Assembly: GCF_030684035.1 (NCBI RefSeq)
Contig: NZ_JAUXPI010000060.1
Coordinates: forward strand, 1 to 33,008
Reading direction: 5' to 3'
Source of the DNA: Phaeovulum sp.
GTDB lineage: Bacteria > Pseudomonadota > Alphaproteobacteria > Rhodobacterales > Rhodobacteraceae
DNA length: 33,008 nucleotides
The position numbers were made by a program, and so were the translations under genes. This document shows positions 8,885 to 17,566 of the stretch, piece by piece. Each line of letters opens with the position of its first letter. Position 1 is the first letter of the stretch. The notes beneath the pieces were generated by a model, which made no database searches, was not told where the DNA came from, and was given only the letters and a program-made list of their open reading frames with translations.

Positions 8885-10816
8885 ATGACTGAAGAAAGCA
8901 AAAAGGGCATCAGCCGCCGCGGTCTCTTGGGAGCCACCGCAGGGGGTGCCGCGCTGATCGGGGCAGGGGGCTCGCGCCTCGCGCTCATGGGGGGGGTTGC
9001 TGCTACTGCCGCCGTCGCCACCGCCACCGCCGCCCACGCCTCGGACCTGATCCCCGGTCCCGGCGAGCTTGATGAATACTATGGCTTCTGGTCCTCGGGC
9101 CAGAGCGGCGAAATGCGCATACTGGGCGTGCCCTCGATGCGCGAGCTGATGCGGGTGCCGGTGTTCAACCGCTGCTCGGCGACTGGCTGGGGCCAGACCA
9201 ACGAGTCGCTCAAGATCATGACCGAGGGGAATACCGAAAAGACCCGCAAGCAACTGGCTGCCGACGGCAAGAAGGTGCACGACCAGGGCGATTTGCACCA
9301 CGTCCACATGTCCTTCACCGAGGGCAAGTATGATGGCCGCTTCCTCTTCATGAACGACAAGGCCAACACCCGCGTCGCCCGGGTGCGCTGCGATGTGATG
9401 AAATGCGACAAGATCCTTGAAATTCCCAACGCCAAGGCGATCCACGGGCTGCGTCCGCAGAAATGGCCGCGCACCAACTACGTCTTTGCCAACGGCGAGG
9501 ACGAGGCACCGATGGTCAACGATGGCAAGATCCTCGATGATCCGAGCCAGTATGTGAACTTCTATTCGGCGATCAACGCCGACGACATGACCATGGCCTG
9601 GCAGGTGATGGTCTCCGGCAACCTCGACAACACCGATGCCGATTATGATGGCAAATACGCCTTCTCCACCTCCTACAACTCGGAAATGGGCATCAACGCC
9701 GCCGAGATGATGGCGGCGGAAATGGACCATGTGGTGGTGTTCAACATTGCCGAGATCGAAAAGGGCATCGCCGCCGGGGATTTCATCGAGCTGAACGGCG
9801 TCAAGGTGATCGACGGGCGCAAGGGGCAGAACAAGGATTACACCCGCTACATCCCGATTCCGAACAGCCCGCACGGCTGCAACATGGCCCCCGACAAGAT
9901 CCACCTCTGCATCAACGGCAAGCTCTCGCCCACCGTCAGTGTGATCGACGTGCGCAAGCTTGACGCGCTCTTCACCTCCGACATCGACCCGCGCTCGGCG
10001 GTGGTGGCAGAACCGGAACTGGGCCTTGGCCCGCTGCATACCGCCTTTGATGGCAAGGGTAACGCCTTCACCACGCTGTTCCTCGACAGCCAGGTGGTGA
10101 TGTGGAACATCGAAAAAGCCGTGCGCGCCTATGCCGGCGAAGCGGTGGACCCGATCATCACCAAGGCCGATGTGCACTACCAGCCCGGCCACAACTCCAC
10201 CTCGATGGGCGAAACCCTTGAGGCGGACGGCAAGTGGTACGTCTCGATGAACAAGTTCTCCAAGGACCGGTTCATCAACGTCGGCCCGCTGAAGCCCGAG
10301 AACGAACAGCTTTTCGCCATCGAAGGCAACAAGTTGACCCTTGTGCACGACAGCCCGACCTTCGCCGAACCGCACGACAGCATCATCGTGCACCGCTCGG
10401 TAGTGAACCCGCTCAGCATCTGGGACCGCAACGACCCGATGTGGGCCGATACCCGCGCCCAGGCGGAAAAGGACGGCGTCGATATCGACAGCTGGGCCGA
10501 AGAGGTGATCCGCGATGGCAACAAGGTGCGGGTCTACATGTCCTCCATCGCCCCCACCTTCAGCCTCGAATCCTTCACCGTGAAGGAAGGCGACGAGGTC
10601 ACGGTGATCGTCACCAACCTTGATGACATCGACGATCTGACCCACGGCTTCACCATGGGCAACCACGGCGTGGCGATGGAAGTGGCTCCGCAGGCGACCG
10701 CCTCGGTCACCTTCACGGCGGCCAATGCCGGTGTCTATTGGTACTACTGCCAATGGTTCTGCCACGCGCTCCACATGGAAATGCGCGGCCGCATGTTCGT
10801 CGAGCCGAAGGCCTGA
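8885..10816 (+). CDS. nosZ: NosZ, nitrous oxide reductase (clade I, Tat-exported)
   Basis: A 643-residue periplasmic enzyme that reduces N2O to N2, the last step of denitrification. A twin-arginine signal (ISRRGLLG, Arg11/Arg12) marks clade I. The seven histidines expected to bind the CuZ cluster are present in DLHHVHMSF (two), [29 protein letters not shown] and AEPHDS. The C-terminal cupredoxin domain has the complete CuA site (LTHGFT and [12 protein letters not shown]). ATG 8885 has AGAGGA eight bases upstream. The gene follows nosR by 13 bases and precedes nosD by 4, so it is part of one operon. Nothing in it looks degraded. Confidence 0.98.
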   Translation: MTEESKKGISRRGLLGATAGGAALIGAGGSRLALMGGVAATAAVATATAAHASDLIPGPGELDEYYGFWSSGQSGEMRILGVPSMRELMRVPVFNRCSATGWGQTNESLKIMTEGNTEKTRKQLAADGKKVHDQGDLHHVHMSFTEGKYDGRFLFMNDKANTRVARVRCDVMKCDKILEIPNAKAIHGLRPQKWPRTNYVFANGEDEAPMVNDGKILDDPSQYVNFYSAINADDMTMAWQVMVSGNLDNTDADYDGKYAFSTSYNSEMGINAAEMMAAEMDHVVVFNIAEIEKGIAAGDFIELNGVKVIDGRKGQNKDYTRYIPIPNSPHGCNMAPDKIHLCINGKLSPTVSVIDVRKLDALFTSDIDPRSAVVAEPELGLGPLHTAFDGKGNAFTTLFLDSQVVMWNIEKAVRAYAGEAVDPIITKADVHYQPGHNSTSMGETLEADGKWYVSMNKFSKDRFINVGPLKPENEQLFAIEGNKLTLVHDSPTFAEPHDSIIVHRSVVNPLSIWDRNDPMWADTRAQAEKDGVDIDSWAEEVIRDGNKVRVYMSSIAPTFSLESFTVKEGDEVTVIVTNLDDIDDLTHGFTMGNHGVAMEVAPQATASVTFTAANAGVYWYYCQWFCHALHMEMRGRMFVEPKA

Positions 10817-10820
10817 TGCG

Positions 10821-12152
10821 ATGATCCGGTTTCCCGCCCTCGTGCTTGCCGCCTTGCTCCTCGCCGCCCCCGCGGCGGCGGTGGAGCGGGGCGTGCCCGC
10901 CGAGGCCGGGGCGCTGCAAACCGCCATCGCCGGGGCCGACCCCGGCGATGTGCTGATCCTGGCACCGGGCCGCCACCTTGGCCCGGTGCTGCTCGACCGC
11001 CCGATCACCCTCGACGGGCGCGGGGCGGCGCTGGTCGAAGGCAATGGCACCGGCAGCGTCATCACCATAACCGGCAGCGACATCACCCTGCGCGGCCTCG
11101 AAATCCGTGGCTCCGGCTCGTCGCATGGCACGATCGACGCAGGCGTGCAGCTTGGCGGCGATGCGCTGCGGGTGACGGTCGAGGGCAACCTGCTGATCGG
11201 CAATCTGCACGGCATCGACGTGCACGGCGCAAGCCAGAGCATCGTGCGCGCCAACACCATCATCGGGCGGCGCGACAACCGCATGAACGACCGTGGCAAC
11301 GGCGTCTATGTCTGGGATGCGCCGGGCACGCTGATCGAGGGCAATTCCATCCGCTATGGCCGCGACGGCATCTTTTCCAACGTCTCGCGCGACAGCATCT
11401 ACCGCGACAACGTGCTGCGCGATCTGCGCTACGGCGTGCATTACATGTACACCAACCGCTCCGAGGTTTCCGGCAATGTCTCGATCGGCAACCACCTCGG
11501 CTTTGCGTTGATGTATTCAAACCAGATCATCGTGCGCAACAATATCTCGATCAATGACCGCGACCACGGGCTGATGCTCAACTTCGCCAACAGCTCCGAA
11601 ATCACCGGCAATCTGGTGCGCGGCGCGGACAAATGCACCTTCATCTACAACGCCCACCGCAACCAGATCATCGGCAACCGCTTTGAAGATTGCGGCATCG
11701 GTATCCATTTCACCGCCGGGTCGGAGCGCAACGACATTGCCGACAATGCCTTCATCGGCAACCGGACGCAGGTGAAATACGTCGGCACCCGCGATGTGGA
11801 ATGGAGCGCGGGCGGGCGCGGCAACTACTGGTCGGACCATGCCGCCTTCGATCTTGATGGCAACGGCATTGCCGATACCGCCTTCCGGCCCAATGACCTG
11901 ATGGACCATATCCTCTGGAGCCAGCCCGCCGCTGCCCTGCTTCTCGGCTCGCCCGCCGTTCAGCTGGTACGCTGGAGCCAGTCGAACTTTCCCGCGCTGC
12001 TGCCCGGCGGCGTGCTGGATAGCCACCCGCTGATGCGGCCGACCGCCCCCCAGATTCCCGCCGCGATCGCCGCCCTGGCGGCCGAGGCAGCGCCCGCGTG
12101 GCGAACCGAAAGGCAAAGCGATGCAGAGCTTGATCCTCTCTCACGTCACTAA
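10821..12152 (+). CDS. nosD: NosD, periplasmic beta-helix copper-site maturation protein
   Basis: A 443-residue protein needed, with NosF and NosY, for assembly of the CuZ site of NosZ. A Sec signal peptide (MIRFPALVLAALLLAAPAAA) starts it. The body is a series of short NosD/CASH repeats forming a right-handed beta-helix, recognisable by recurrent phrases such as GNLLIGNLHGIDVHGA, EGNSIRYGRDGIF and GNRFEDCGIGIHF. The ATG is four bases after the nosZ stop. Its last 32 bases overlap the start of nosF, so translation of the two is probably coupled. Confidence 0.95.
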   Translation: MIRFPALVLAALLLAAPAAAVERGVPAEAGALQTAIAGADPGDVLILAPGRHLGPVLLDRPITLDGRGAALVEGNGTGSVITITGSDITLRGLEIRGSGSSHGTIDAGVQLGGDALRVTVEGNLLIGNLHGIDVHGASQSIVRANTIIGRRDNRMNDRGNGVYVWDAPGTLIEGNSIRYGRDGIFSNVSRDSIYRDNVLRDLRYGVHYMYTNRSEVSGNVSIGNHLGFALMYSNQIIVRNNISINDRDHGLMLNFANSSEITGNLVRGADKCTFIYNAHRNQIIGNRFEDCGIGIHFTAGSERNDIADNAFIGNRTQVKYVGTRDVEWSAGGRGNYWSDHAAFDLDGNGIADTAFRPNDLMDHILWSQPAAALLLGSPAVQLVRWSQSNFPALLPGGVLDSHPLMRPTAPQIPAAIAALAAEAAPAWRTERQSDAELDPLSRH

Positions 12153-13014
12153 GGCGTTTGGTGCCACGCGGGCGCTCAGCGATGTGGCGTTTGCCGTGGC
12201 ACCGGGCGAACGGGTGGCGCTGCTGGGCCACAACGGCGCGGGTAAATCGACGCTGATGAAAATCGTACTCGGGCTGATCGGTGCCGACGCCGGTGAAATC
12301 ACCGTGCTCGGTGCCGCACCGGGCAGCCATGCCGCGCGCTCTGCCACCGCCTATCTGCCCGAGAACGTCGCCTTTCACCCCGCCCTGACCGGGCAGGAGC
12401 AGATCCGCCATTACCTGCGGCTGCGCGGGCAAGACCCGGCGCAGGCGCTGCCCTTGCTGGAGCGGGTGGGGCTTGCCGATGCTGCGCGCCGCCGCATCGG
12501 CACCTATTCCAAGGGCATGCGCCAGCGCGTCGGTCTGGCGCAGGCGCTGATCGGCCGCCCGCGCCTCTTGGTGCTTGACGAGCCGACGAGCGGGCTTGAC
12601 CCGGTGTCCCGCCGCAGCTTCTGGGGCATTCTTGACGGGCTTGCCGCCGATGGCGCGGCGATCCTTCTGTCCAGCCACGCGCTGACCGAGGTCGAGGCGC
12701 GCACCGACCGGATCGTGATCCTCTCGCACGGCGCAATGGTCGCCAATGACACGCTGGCGGCGCTTCGCCGCCGCGCGGCCCTGCCCACGCATCTGCAGAT
12801 CACCGCCCGCCCCGGTGCCGCCGACGAGGTCGCCGCAGCCCTCGCCGGGCACCGCCTCAACGGGGTGCGGGTCGATCTGAGCTGCGCGCCCGGCGACAAA
12901 CTCGCCCGCCTCGGCCAGATCGCGGCGCTCGGGCCGCTGGTCGAGGATCTCGAGCTGATCCCGCCAAGCCTTGATGACATCTACCGCCACTTCTGCACGG
13001 AGGCCGGATCATGA
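12121..13014 (+). CDS. nosF: NosF, ABC ATPase of the NosDFY complex
   Basis: A 297-residue cytoplasmic ATPase that powers the NosDFY complex in NosZ copper-site assembly. Visible motifs are Walker A GHNGAGKST, signature YSKGMRQRVGLAQAL, Walker B LLVLDEPTSGLDP and the switch histidine in SSHALTE. The region after residue 220 is the NosF-type C-terminal extension rather than a second ATPase. It begins inside the nosD 3' end and its stop overlaps nosY by four bases (ATGA). Confidence 0.96.
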   Translation: MQSLILSHVTKAFGATRALSDVAFAVAPGERVALLGHNGAGKSTLMKIVLGLIGADAGEITVLGAAPGSHAARSATAYLPENVAFHPALTGQEQIRHYLRLRGQDPAQALPLLERVGLADAARRRIGTYSKGMRQRVGLAQALIGRPRLLVLDEPTSGLDPVSRRSFWGILDGLAADGAAILLSSHALTEVEARTDRIVILSHGAMVANDTLAALRRRAALPTHLQITARPGAADEVAAALAGHRLNGVRVDLSCAPGDKLARLGQIAALGPLVEDLELIPPSLDDIYRHFCTEAGS

Positions 13015-13832
13015 GCCGCATATTCGCAACCGCCGCCAGCGAGGCCCGCATTGCCCTGCGCAACCGTTGGGTGGCAATCGCGGTGGCGATGATGGCGCTC
13101 TTTGCGCTGGTGCTCTCGGCGGCGGGCAGCGGGCCAAGCGGCACGCTCGGTTTTGACCGGCTTTCCGTCACGGTGGCCAGCCTGACCAGCCTCGCCGTCT
13201 ATCTGGTTCCGTTGATGGCGCTCTTGATGTCGTTCGATGCCGTCGCTGGCGAGGTCGAGCGCGGCACGCTGGCGCTGGCGCTGACCTACCCGGGCTCGCG
13301 CGCCTCGCTTCTGGCGGGCAAGTTCGTGGCGCATCTCGGCATATTGGCGCTTGCCGTGGCTGTCGGCTATGGCATCGCGGCGCTGGCGGCGCTGGCCTTC
13401 GAGGCGCGCGCGGTGGCTGGGCTCGCCGCACTCTGGCGGCTTTACTGGACCTCGCTCCTCCTGGGCGCAACCTTTCTGGGCGCGGGCTATGCGGTTTCGG
13501 CCTGGGCCCGTCGGCCCGGCGCAGCGGCGGGCATGGTGATCGGGCTCTGGCTGGCGGCGGTGGTGCTTTATGACCTCGGGCTGCTGGCTGCGGTGGTCGC
13601 CGATGGCGGCGGAACCTTCACCCGCCATGTCTTTCCCTGGCTGGTGATGGGCAACCCGGCCGATGCCTTCCGCCTGTTCAACCTCGCGGCCTCCGGCGCG
13701 ACCTCGGCGGCGGCGGGGGTGGCGGGGGCTGCGGGCTTCGTGCCGCCGCTGCAAGCGCTGGCCTGGCTTCTGCTCTGGCCCTTCGCGGCCTTCGCGCTGG
13801 CGATTGCCGCCTTCCGCAAGGTCACGCCCTGA
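13011..13832 (+). CDS. nosY: NosY, ABC permease of the NosDFY complex
   Basis: A 273-residue inner-membrane permease with about six hydrophobic segments. The family pattern is clear: SEARIALRNRWVAIAVAMMALFALVLS at the N-terminus, then LMSFDAVAGEVERGTLALALTYP, which is conserved in NosY. It completes the NosDFY transporter with nosD and nosF, with which it overlaps translationally. It is the last nos gene here; the usual next genes nosL and nosX are absent and ppsA follows after 87 bases. Confidence 0.95.
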   Translation: MSRIFATAASEARIALRNRWVAIAVAMMALFALVLSAAGSGPSGTLGFDRLSVTVASLTSLAVYLVPLMALLMSFDAVAGEVERGTLALALTYPGSRASLLAGKFVAHLGILALAVAVGYGIAALAALAFEARAVAGLAALWRLYWTSLLLGATFLGAGYAVSAWARRPGAAAGMVIGLWLAAVVLYDLGLLAAVVADGGGTFTRHVFPWLVMGNPADAFRLFNLAASGATSAAAGVAGAAGFVPPLQALAWLLLWPFAAFALAIAAFRKVTP

Positions 13833-13838
13833 CCCGTG

Positions 13839-13862
13839 CCGCCTTGCGCCGGATCAAGGCGG
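13839..13862 (+). terminator. Candidate stem-loop terminating the nos operon
   Basis: CCGCCTTG (13839-13846) and CAAGGCGG (13855-13862) form a perfect 8-base stem with an 8-base loop, starting six bases after the nosY stop. There is no T tract, so it may be an mRNA-stabilising hairpin or a Rho-assisted end rather than an intrinsic terminator. Confidence 0.45.
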
Positions 13863-13919
13863 GCGGCGGGCAAGGCGCGCATACTGGGCACTGGACTCGC
13901 AAAAGCGAAAGGACAGGCC

Positions 13920-16313
13920 ATGTCCGGCAATTCCGCAACACTGATCTGGTTTGAAGATCTGACCCGCAAGGATGTCGGCCTTGTCGGTGGCAAGAACTCG
14001 TCGCTCGGCGAAATGGTCCGCAGCCTTGCACCAAAGGGCATACGGGTGCCACCGGGCTTTGCCACCACGGCAGAAACCTTTCGCCGCTTTCTCGCCGCTA
14101 ATGCGCTGGATGCGGTGATTGCCGGTCACCTCGCCGCCGAGGCCGAGGGCCGCGCCTCGCTGGCCGAAACCGGGCAGGCGATCCGCGCCGCCATTGCCGC
14201 CGGGCGCTGGCCCGATGCGGCCCGCGATGATATCGTCGCGGCCTACCGCGCGCTTGGCGAAAGGGTGGGACAGGCCAACCCCGCCGTCGCCGTGCGCTCT
14301 TCCGCCACCGCCGAAGACCTGCCCGATGCCTCCTTCGCGGGCCAGCAGGAAACCTTCCTGAACGTGCAGGGCGAGGCGGCGCTGCTTGCCGCCTGTCGGC
14401 GCTGCTACGCATCGCTCTATACCGACCGCGCCATCACCTACCGCCAGCTCAAGGGCTTTGCGCATCAGGCGGTGGCGCTTTCGGTGGGGGTGCAGCTGAT
14501 GGTTCGCTCCGATCTCGGCGGTGCCGGGGTGATGTTCTCGATCGATACCGAATCCGGGTTTGACAAGGCGGTGCTCATCAACGCCGCCTGGGGGCTTGGC
14601 GAAAACGTCGTGCAGGGCACGGTGAACCCCGATGAATATCAGGTTTACAAGCCCTTTCTTGCCAACCCGGCGCTGACCCCGATCCTGCAAAAGACGCTGG
14701 GCGAGAAAGCGCGCAAGATGGTCTATTCCACCGCCCGCGGCTCCGCCACGCGCAACGTGCCGACCTCGAAGGCCGAGCGCGAGGCCTTTGTGCTTTCGGA
14801 CGCCGAAATTCTTGAACTCGCCCGCCACGCGGTGGTGATCGAGGCGCATTACGGCCAGCCTATGGATATCGAATGGGGCCGCGATGGTGAAACCGGGCTC
14901 CTCTACATCCTGCAAGCCCGCCCCGAAACCGTGCAAAGCCGCATCGATGTCGGTGCGCTGAAAACCTACCGCCTGCTTGACAAGGGCAAGCAACTGCTCG
15001 AAGGCCTCAGCGTCGGTGATGCCATTGCCACCGGCGAGGTTTGCCTGATCGAAAGCGCCGCCGATATTTCGCGCTTCGTCGATGGCGCGGTGCTGGTGAC
15101 CAGCACCACCGACCCCGATTGGGTGCCGGTGATGAAACGCGCCCGCGCCATCATCACCGACCACGGCGGCCGCACCAGCCATGCCGCCATCGTCAGCCGC
15201 GAGCTCGGGCTTCCCGCCATTGTCGGAACCGGAGACGCGACGCGGCTTTTGCATGAAGGGCAGGAGGTCACGGTTTCCTGCGCCGAGGGCGACAAGGGCT
15301 TTGTCTATGCGGGCATCTCCCGCTTTGAAGTCACCGAAACCGTGCTCGGCGAAGTGCCCAAAACCCGCACCGAGGTGATGCTGAACCTCGCCAACCCCGC
15401 CGCCGCCGCCCGCTGGTGGCGGTTGCCGGTCGATGGGGTGGGGCTGGCGCGCATGGAATTTGTCATTTCCAACGCGATCCGTGTGCACCCGCTGGCACTG
15501 ACCCGCTTCGATCAACTCAAGGACGAGGCGGTAAAGGCGGAAATCACCCGGCTCACCCGCGGCTACGCCGACCGGCGCGACTATTTTGTTGAAAGCCTTG
15601 CCATGGGTCTCTCGCGCATCGCCGCAACCTGGTATCCGCACCCCTGCATCATCCGGATGAGCGACTTCAAGACCAACGAATATGCCGAGTTGCTGGGCGG
15701 AAAGCAGTTCGAACCCGCCGAGGAAAACCCGATGATCGGCTTTCGCGGTGCCTCGCGCTACTACTCGCCCGCCTATGCCGACGGTTTCGCGCTTGAATGC
15801 CGGGCGATCAAGCGGCTGCGCGAAGCCATGGGTTTCGACAATGTGGTGGTGATGATCCCCTTCTGCCGCAGCCCGGACGAGGCTGATCGGGTGCTTGCGG
15901 TCATGGCAGAAAACGGCCTCACGCGCGGCGAGAACGGCTTGCAGGTCTATGTGATGTGCGAAATCCCCTCGAACGTGATCCTTGCCGATGATTTCGCCCG
16001 CCGCTTTGACGGCTTCTCGATCGGCTCGAACGATCTCACGCAACTGACGCTGGGGATTGACCGCGATTCGGCCGAGCTTGCCGATCTCTTCCGCGAACGC
16101 GACCCGGCGGTGCAATGGATGATCGAAACCGTGATCGCGCGGGCGCATGCCGCAGGCCGCCATGTCGGGCTTTGCGGTCAGGCCCCGAGCAACGACCCCG
16201 AGTTTGCCCGCCTGCTGGTCGCCGCCGGGATCGACGCGATATCGGTGACGCCCGACAGTTTCCTTGCGGTCAAACGCCATGTGGCGGCGGCGGAGGCGGG
16301 GCTGAAAAAATAA
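13920..16313 (+). CDS. ppsA: Phosphoenolpyruvate synthase
   Basis: A 797-residue cytoplasmic enzyme that converts pyruvate and ATP to PEP, AMP and phosphate for gluconeogenesis. The N-terminal ATP-grasp domain shows VGGKNSSLGEM, AVRSSATAEDLPDASFAGQQETFLNV and QARPETV. The central phosphohistidine domain has GGRTSHAAIVSREL with His421, aligned with the catalytic histidine of E. coli PpsA. The C-terminal PEP-binding barrel contains FKTNEYAELLGG and GLCGQAPS. The full set matches PpsA rather than pyruvate phosphate dikinase. ATG 13920 (MSGNSATLIWFEDL) fits the family start and has AAAGGA upstream; an earlier in-frame ATG at 13836 would add an unconserved leader. Confidence 0.95.
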   Translation: MSGNSATLIWFEDLTRKDVGLVGGKNSSLGEMVRSLAPKGIRVPPGFATTAETFRRFLAANALDAVIAGHLAAEAEGRASLAETGQAIRAAIAAGRWPDAARDDIVAAYRALGERVGQANPAVAVRSSATAEDLPDASFAGQQETFLNVQGEAALLAACRRCYASLYTDRAITYRQLKGFAHQAVALSVGVQLMVRSDLGGAGVMFSIDTESGFDKAVLINAAWGLGENVVQGTVNPDEYQVYKPFLANPALTPILQKTLGEKARKMVYSTARGSATRNVPTSKAEREAFVLSDAEILELARHAVVIEAHYGQPMDIEWGRDGETGLLYILQARPETVQSRIDVGALKTYRLLDKGKQLLEGLSVGDAIATGEVCLIESAADISRFVDGAVLVTSTTDPDWVPVMKRARAIITDHGGRTSHAAIVSRELGLPAIVGTGDATRLLHEGQEVTVSCAEGDKGFVYAGISRFEVTETVLGEVPKTRTEVMLNLANPAAAARWWRLPVDGVGLARMEFVISNAIRVHPLALTRFDQLKDEAVKAEITRLTRGYADRRDYFVESLAMGLSRIAATWYPHPCIIRMSDFKTNEYAELLGGKQFEPAEENPMIGFRGASRYYSPAYADGFALECRAIKRLREAMGFDNVVVMIPFCRSPDEADRVLAVMAENGLTRGENGLQVYVMCEIPSNVILADDFARRFDGFSIGSNDLTQLTLGIDRDSAELADLFRERDPAVQWMIETVIARAHAAGRHVGLCGQAPSNDPEFARLLVAAGIDAISVTPDSFLAVKRHVAAAEAGLKK

Positions 16314-16367
16314 AGGGCACCCGAGGGCCGGATCAGCGAAGGTCCTGTGGGCCTTTGCCCGGCCCGA

Positions 16368-16395
16368 TTGCCCGGTGCCGCAAGGCACGGGGCAA
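16368..16395 (+). repeat. Hairpin 1 with GCAA tetraloop
   Basis: TTGCCCGGTGCC (16368-16379) pairs with GGCACGGGGCAA (16384-16395), 11 of 12 pairs, closed by the GNRA-type loop GCAA. It starts 54 bases after the ppsA stop and could end that transcript, although no T tract follows. Confidence 0.6.
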
Positions 16396-16423
16396 GGGGG
16401 TATCCGTTAGCTCAGGTGCTGGT

Positions 16424-16469
16424 AAATCGGGGCGCGCCTGCCGAGGGGCAGGCAGGCGCGGCCCGATTT
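16424..16469 (+). repeat. Hairpin 2, 19-base arms
   Basis: The arms 16424-16442 (AAATCGGGGCGCGCCTGCC) and 16451-16469 are complementary at 18 of 19 positions around an 8-base loop. This is the strongest hairpin in the segment. Its 3' arm overlaps the 5' arm of hairpin 3. Confidence 0.7.
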
Positions 16470-16486
16470 GTCTGGTGACAAATCGG
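16463..16486 (+). repeat. Hairpin 3, mutually exclusive with hairpin 2
   Basis: CCGATTTGTC (16463-16472) and GACAAATCGG (16477-16486) form a perfect 10-base stem with loop TGGT. It shares CCGATTT with hairpin 2, so only one of the two can form at full length at a time. Confidence 0.65.
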
Positions 16487-16558
16487 ACAAGGGGGTCCTG
16501 CCCTCGGGTATCCTACACCCGCGTCAAACCCTTAAAATCTGCTTAACAAAATATGCGA

Positions 16559-16601
16559 AACACAGCAATACCAAAGGCATAAGCCTTTGTACCACTGTGT
16601 T
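16559..16601 (-). terminator. Terminator-like stem-loop at the 3' end of gcrA
   Basis: Two nested perfect stems, AACACAG/CTGTGTT (16559-16565, 16595-16601) and CAAAGGC/GCCTTTG (16572-16578, 16583-16589) with loop ATAA. The structure lies 19 bases past the gcrA stop. On the minus strand it is followed by a T-rich stretch (about 16542-16554), as expected for intrinsic termination. It could work in both directions. Confidence 0.6.
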
Positions 16602-16619
16602 ACGCTGCAAGATTTCCGC

Positions 16620-17234
16620 CTACCGCCGCCGGTCGCGCCGCGCGCTCATCGGCTGGAACGCCACCCCGACATGGGCCTCGCAATAGGGTTTGCCCGCCAC
16701 CGAAGGCAGGCCGCAGAACCAGAAATGGTTAGTCGCCGGGTCTCCGATCGGCCATTTGCAGGTCCGCTCGGTCAGCTCCATCAGCGTCAGCTTGCGCGCC
16801 CGCTTTTCCATCTCGCGCACCGAAGCCAGCGCCTCGGGGCTGATTTCGTTGGCCGAAGGCTGCGGCGGCAGCGGCTGCCCCGCCGGCACGATCGCCCGCC
16901 GCATCGGGCTGACAAAGCTGGCAGGCGCGATTTCGGGCCGCGAAGTGGCCTCAGACCGGGGCTCGCCGCTGGCAGCGACCGGCGCATCGCTTTCGCCCTC
17001 ATCGTCGTCGGCAACGGTCCCAACCCCATGCGGCCTCGGCTCGGCCAGATGCGGCGCGGCGGGCGCGGTAGTCTCGGCCGCAGTTCCGGCGCGGTTCGAC
17101 AGACCAAGACGATGCACCTTGCCGATCACCGCGTTGCGCGTGACCCCGCCAAGCTCCTTGGCTATCTGGCTGGCCGAATGGCCCTCGCCCCACATCTTCT
17201 TCAGTGTCTCGACGCGCTCATCGGTCCAGGACAT
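16620..17234 (-). CDS. gcrA: GcrA cell-cycle regulator
   Basis: A 204-residue alphaproteobacterial regulator that binds sigma-70 RNA polymerase and acts at promoters methylated at GANTC by CcrM. The N-terminus (MSWTDERVETLKKMWGEGHSASQIA and GVTRNAVIGKVHRLGLS) is the conserved GcrA DNA-binding domain. A low-complexity linker (about residues 55-140) leads to a conserved C-terminus with CKWPIGDP, FCGLP and YCEAH. Its cysteines and histidine suggest a metal site, which is my inference. The start at 17234 has GGAAAGG upstream; a longer in-frame start is not conserved. I saw no GANTC site in its 5' flank. Confidence 0.95.
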   Translation of the reverse strand: MSWTDERVETLKKMWGEGHSASQIAKELGGVTRNAVIGKVHRLGLSNRAGTAAETTAPAAPHLAEPRPHGVGTVADDDEGESDAPVAASGEPRSEATSRPEIAPASFVSPMRRAIVPAGQPLPPQPSANEISPEALASVREMEKRARKLTLMELTERTCKWPIGDPATNHFWFCGLPSVAGKPYCEAHVGVAFQPMSARRDRRR

Positions 17235-17566
17235 GGGCCACCTTTCCGCACAAGGGGTATCGTTGCGCCGCATTCTAGGCGCGACGTGCCGAGATACAAG
17301 GCGCGCGCCCTGAAATCAAGCCTGACGCGGCGCATTTGCCGCGCCGCGCTGCCGCCCCTTTACATCTTTGTGCCGCCGCGCTAATCGGCGCGCATGATCA
17401 GCCGCGCCGCCCTTATTGCCCGTCCCCGACGCAGCACCCGCCGCGCCTGATCTGATTTGCGGTTTTGGCCACATCCAGGCCAAATCGCACCCCGCCCCCC
17501 GCCGAAATCGTTGACAGCCGCGTGTGCCCTCGTGCACCCATTGGCCTTCTTTCAGGAACCGCGACC
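17235..17566. promoter_or_regulatory. gcrA-argD divergent intergenic region
   Basis: These 332 bases contain no convincing gene. I see a GC-rich hairpin (GCGGCGC 17327-17333 with GCGCCGC 17341-17347). A 7-base dyad is listed separately. A TTGACA at 17511-17516 could be a -35 element for argD, but a matching -10 is not evident. Confidence 0.4.
17464..17484. promoter_or_regulatory. Dyad upstream of argD
   Basis: TTTGGCC (17464-17470) and GGCCAAA (17478-17484) form a perfect inverted repeat with a 7-base spacer, 83 bases before the argD start. It could be an operator. It does not look like an E. coli ARG box, and I cannot name a regulator. Confidence 0.3.

Larger units (their letters stand above)
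16314..16558. other. Structured non-coding segment after ppsA
   Basis: No convincing gene. The segment is dominated by inverted repeats. ACCCGAGGGC (16319-16328) is the exact complement of GCCCTCGGGT (16500-16509) and brackets three hairpins, listed separately. Their arms account for much of the sequence between those brackets. It could be a repeated palindromic element, a small structured RNA or an elaborate terminator. Confidence 0.5.

Noticed and set aside
9079-10524. Long open frames on the minus strand across nosZ and neighbouring genes, up to more than 800 codons
   Set aside because: They are antisense shadows produced by high GC and strong third-position bias. The plus-strand proteins have complete catalytic motifs, and the antisense products are Arg/His/Ala-rich with no recognisable domain.
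16424-16486. CRISPR-like repeat array
   Set aside because: Repeats are few, inverted and unequally spaced, with no spacers and no cas genes; the pattern is hairpins.
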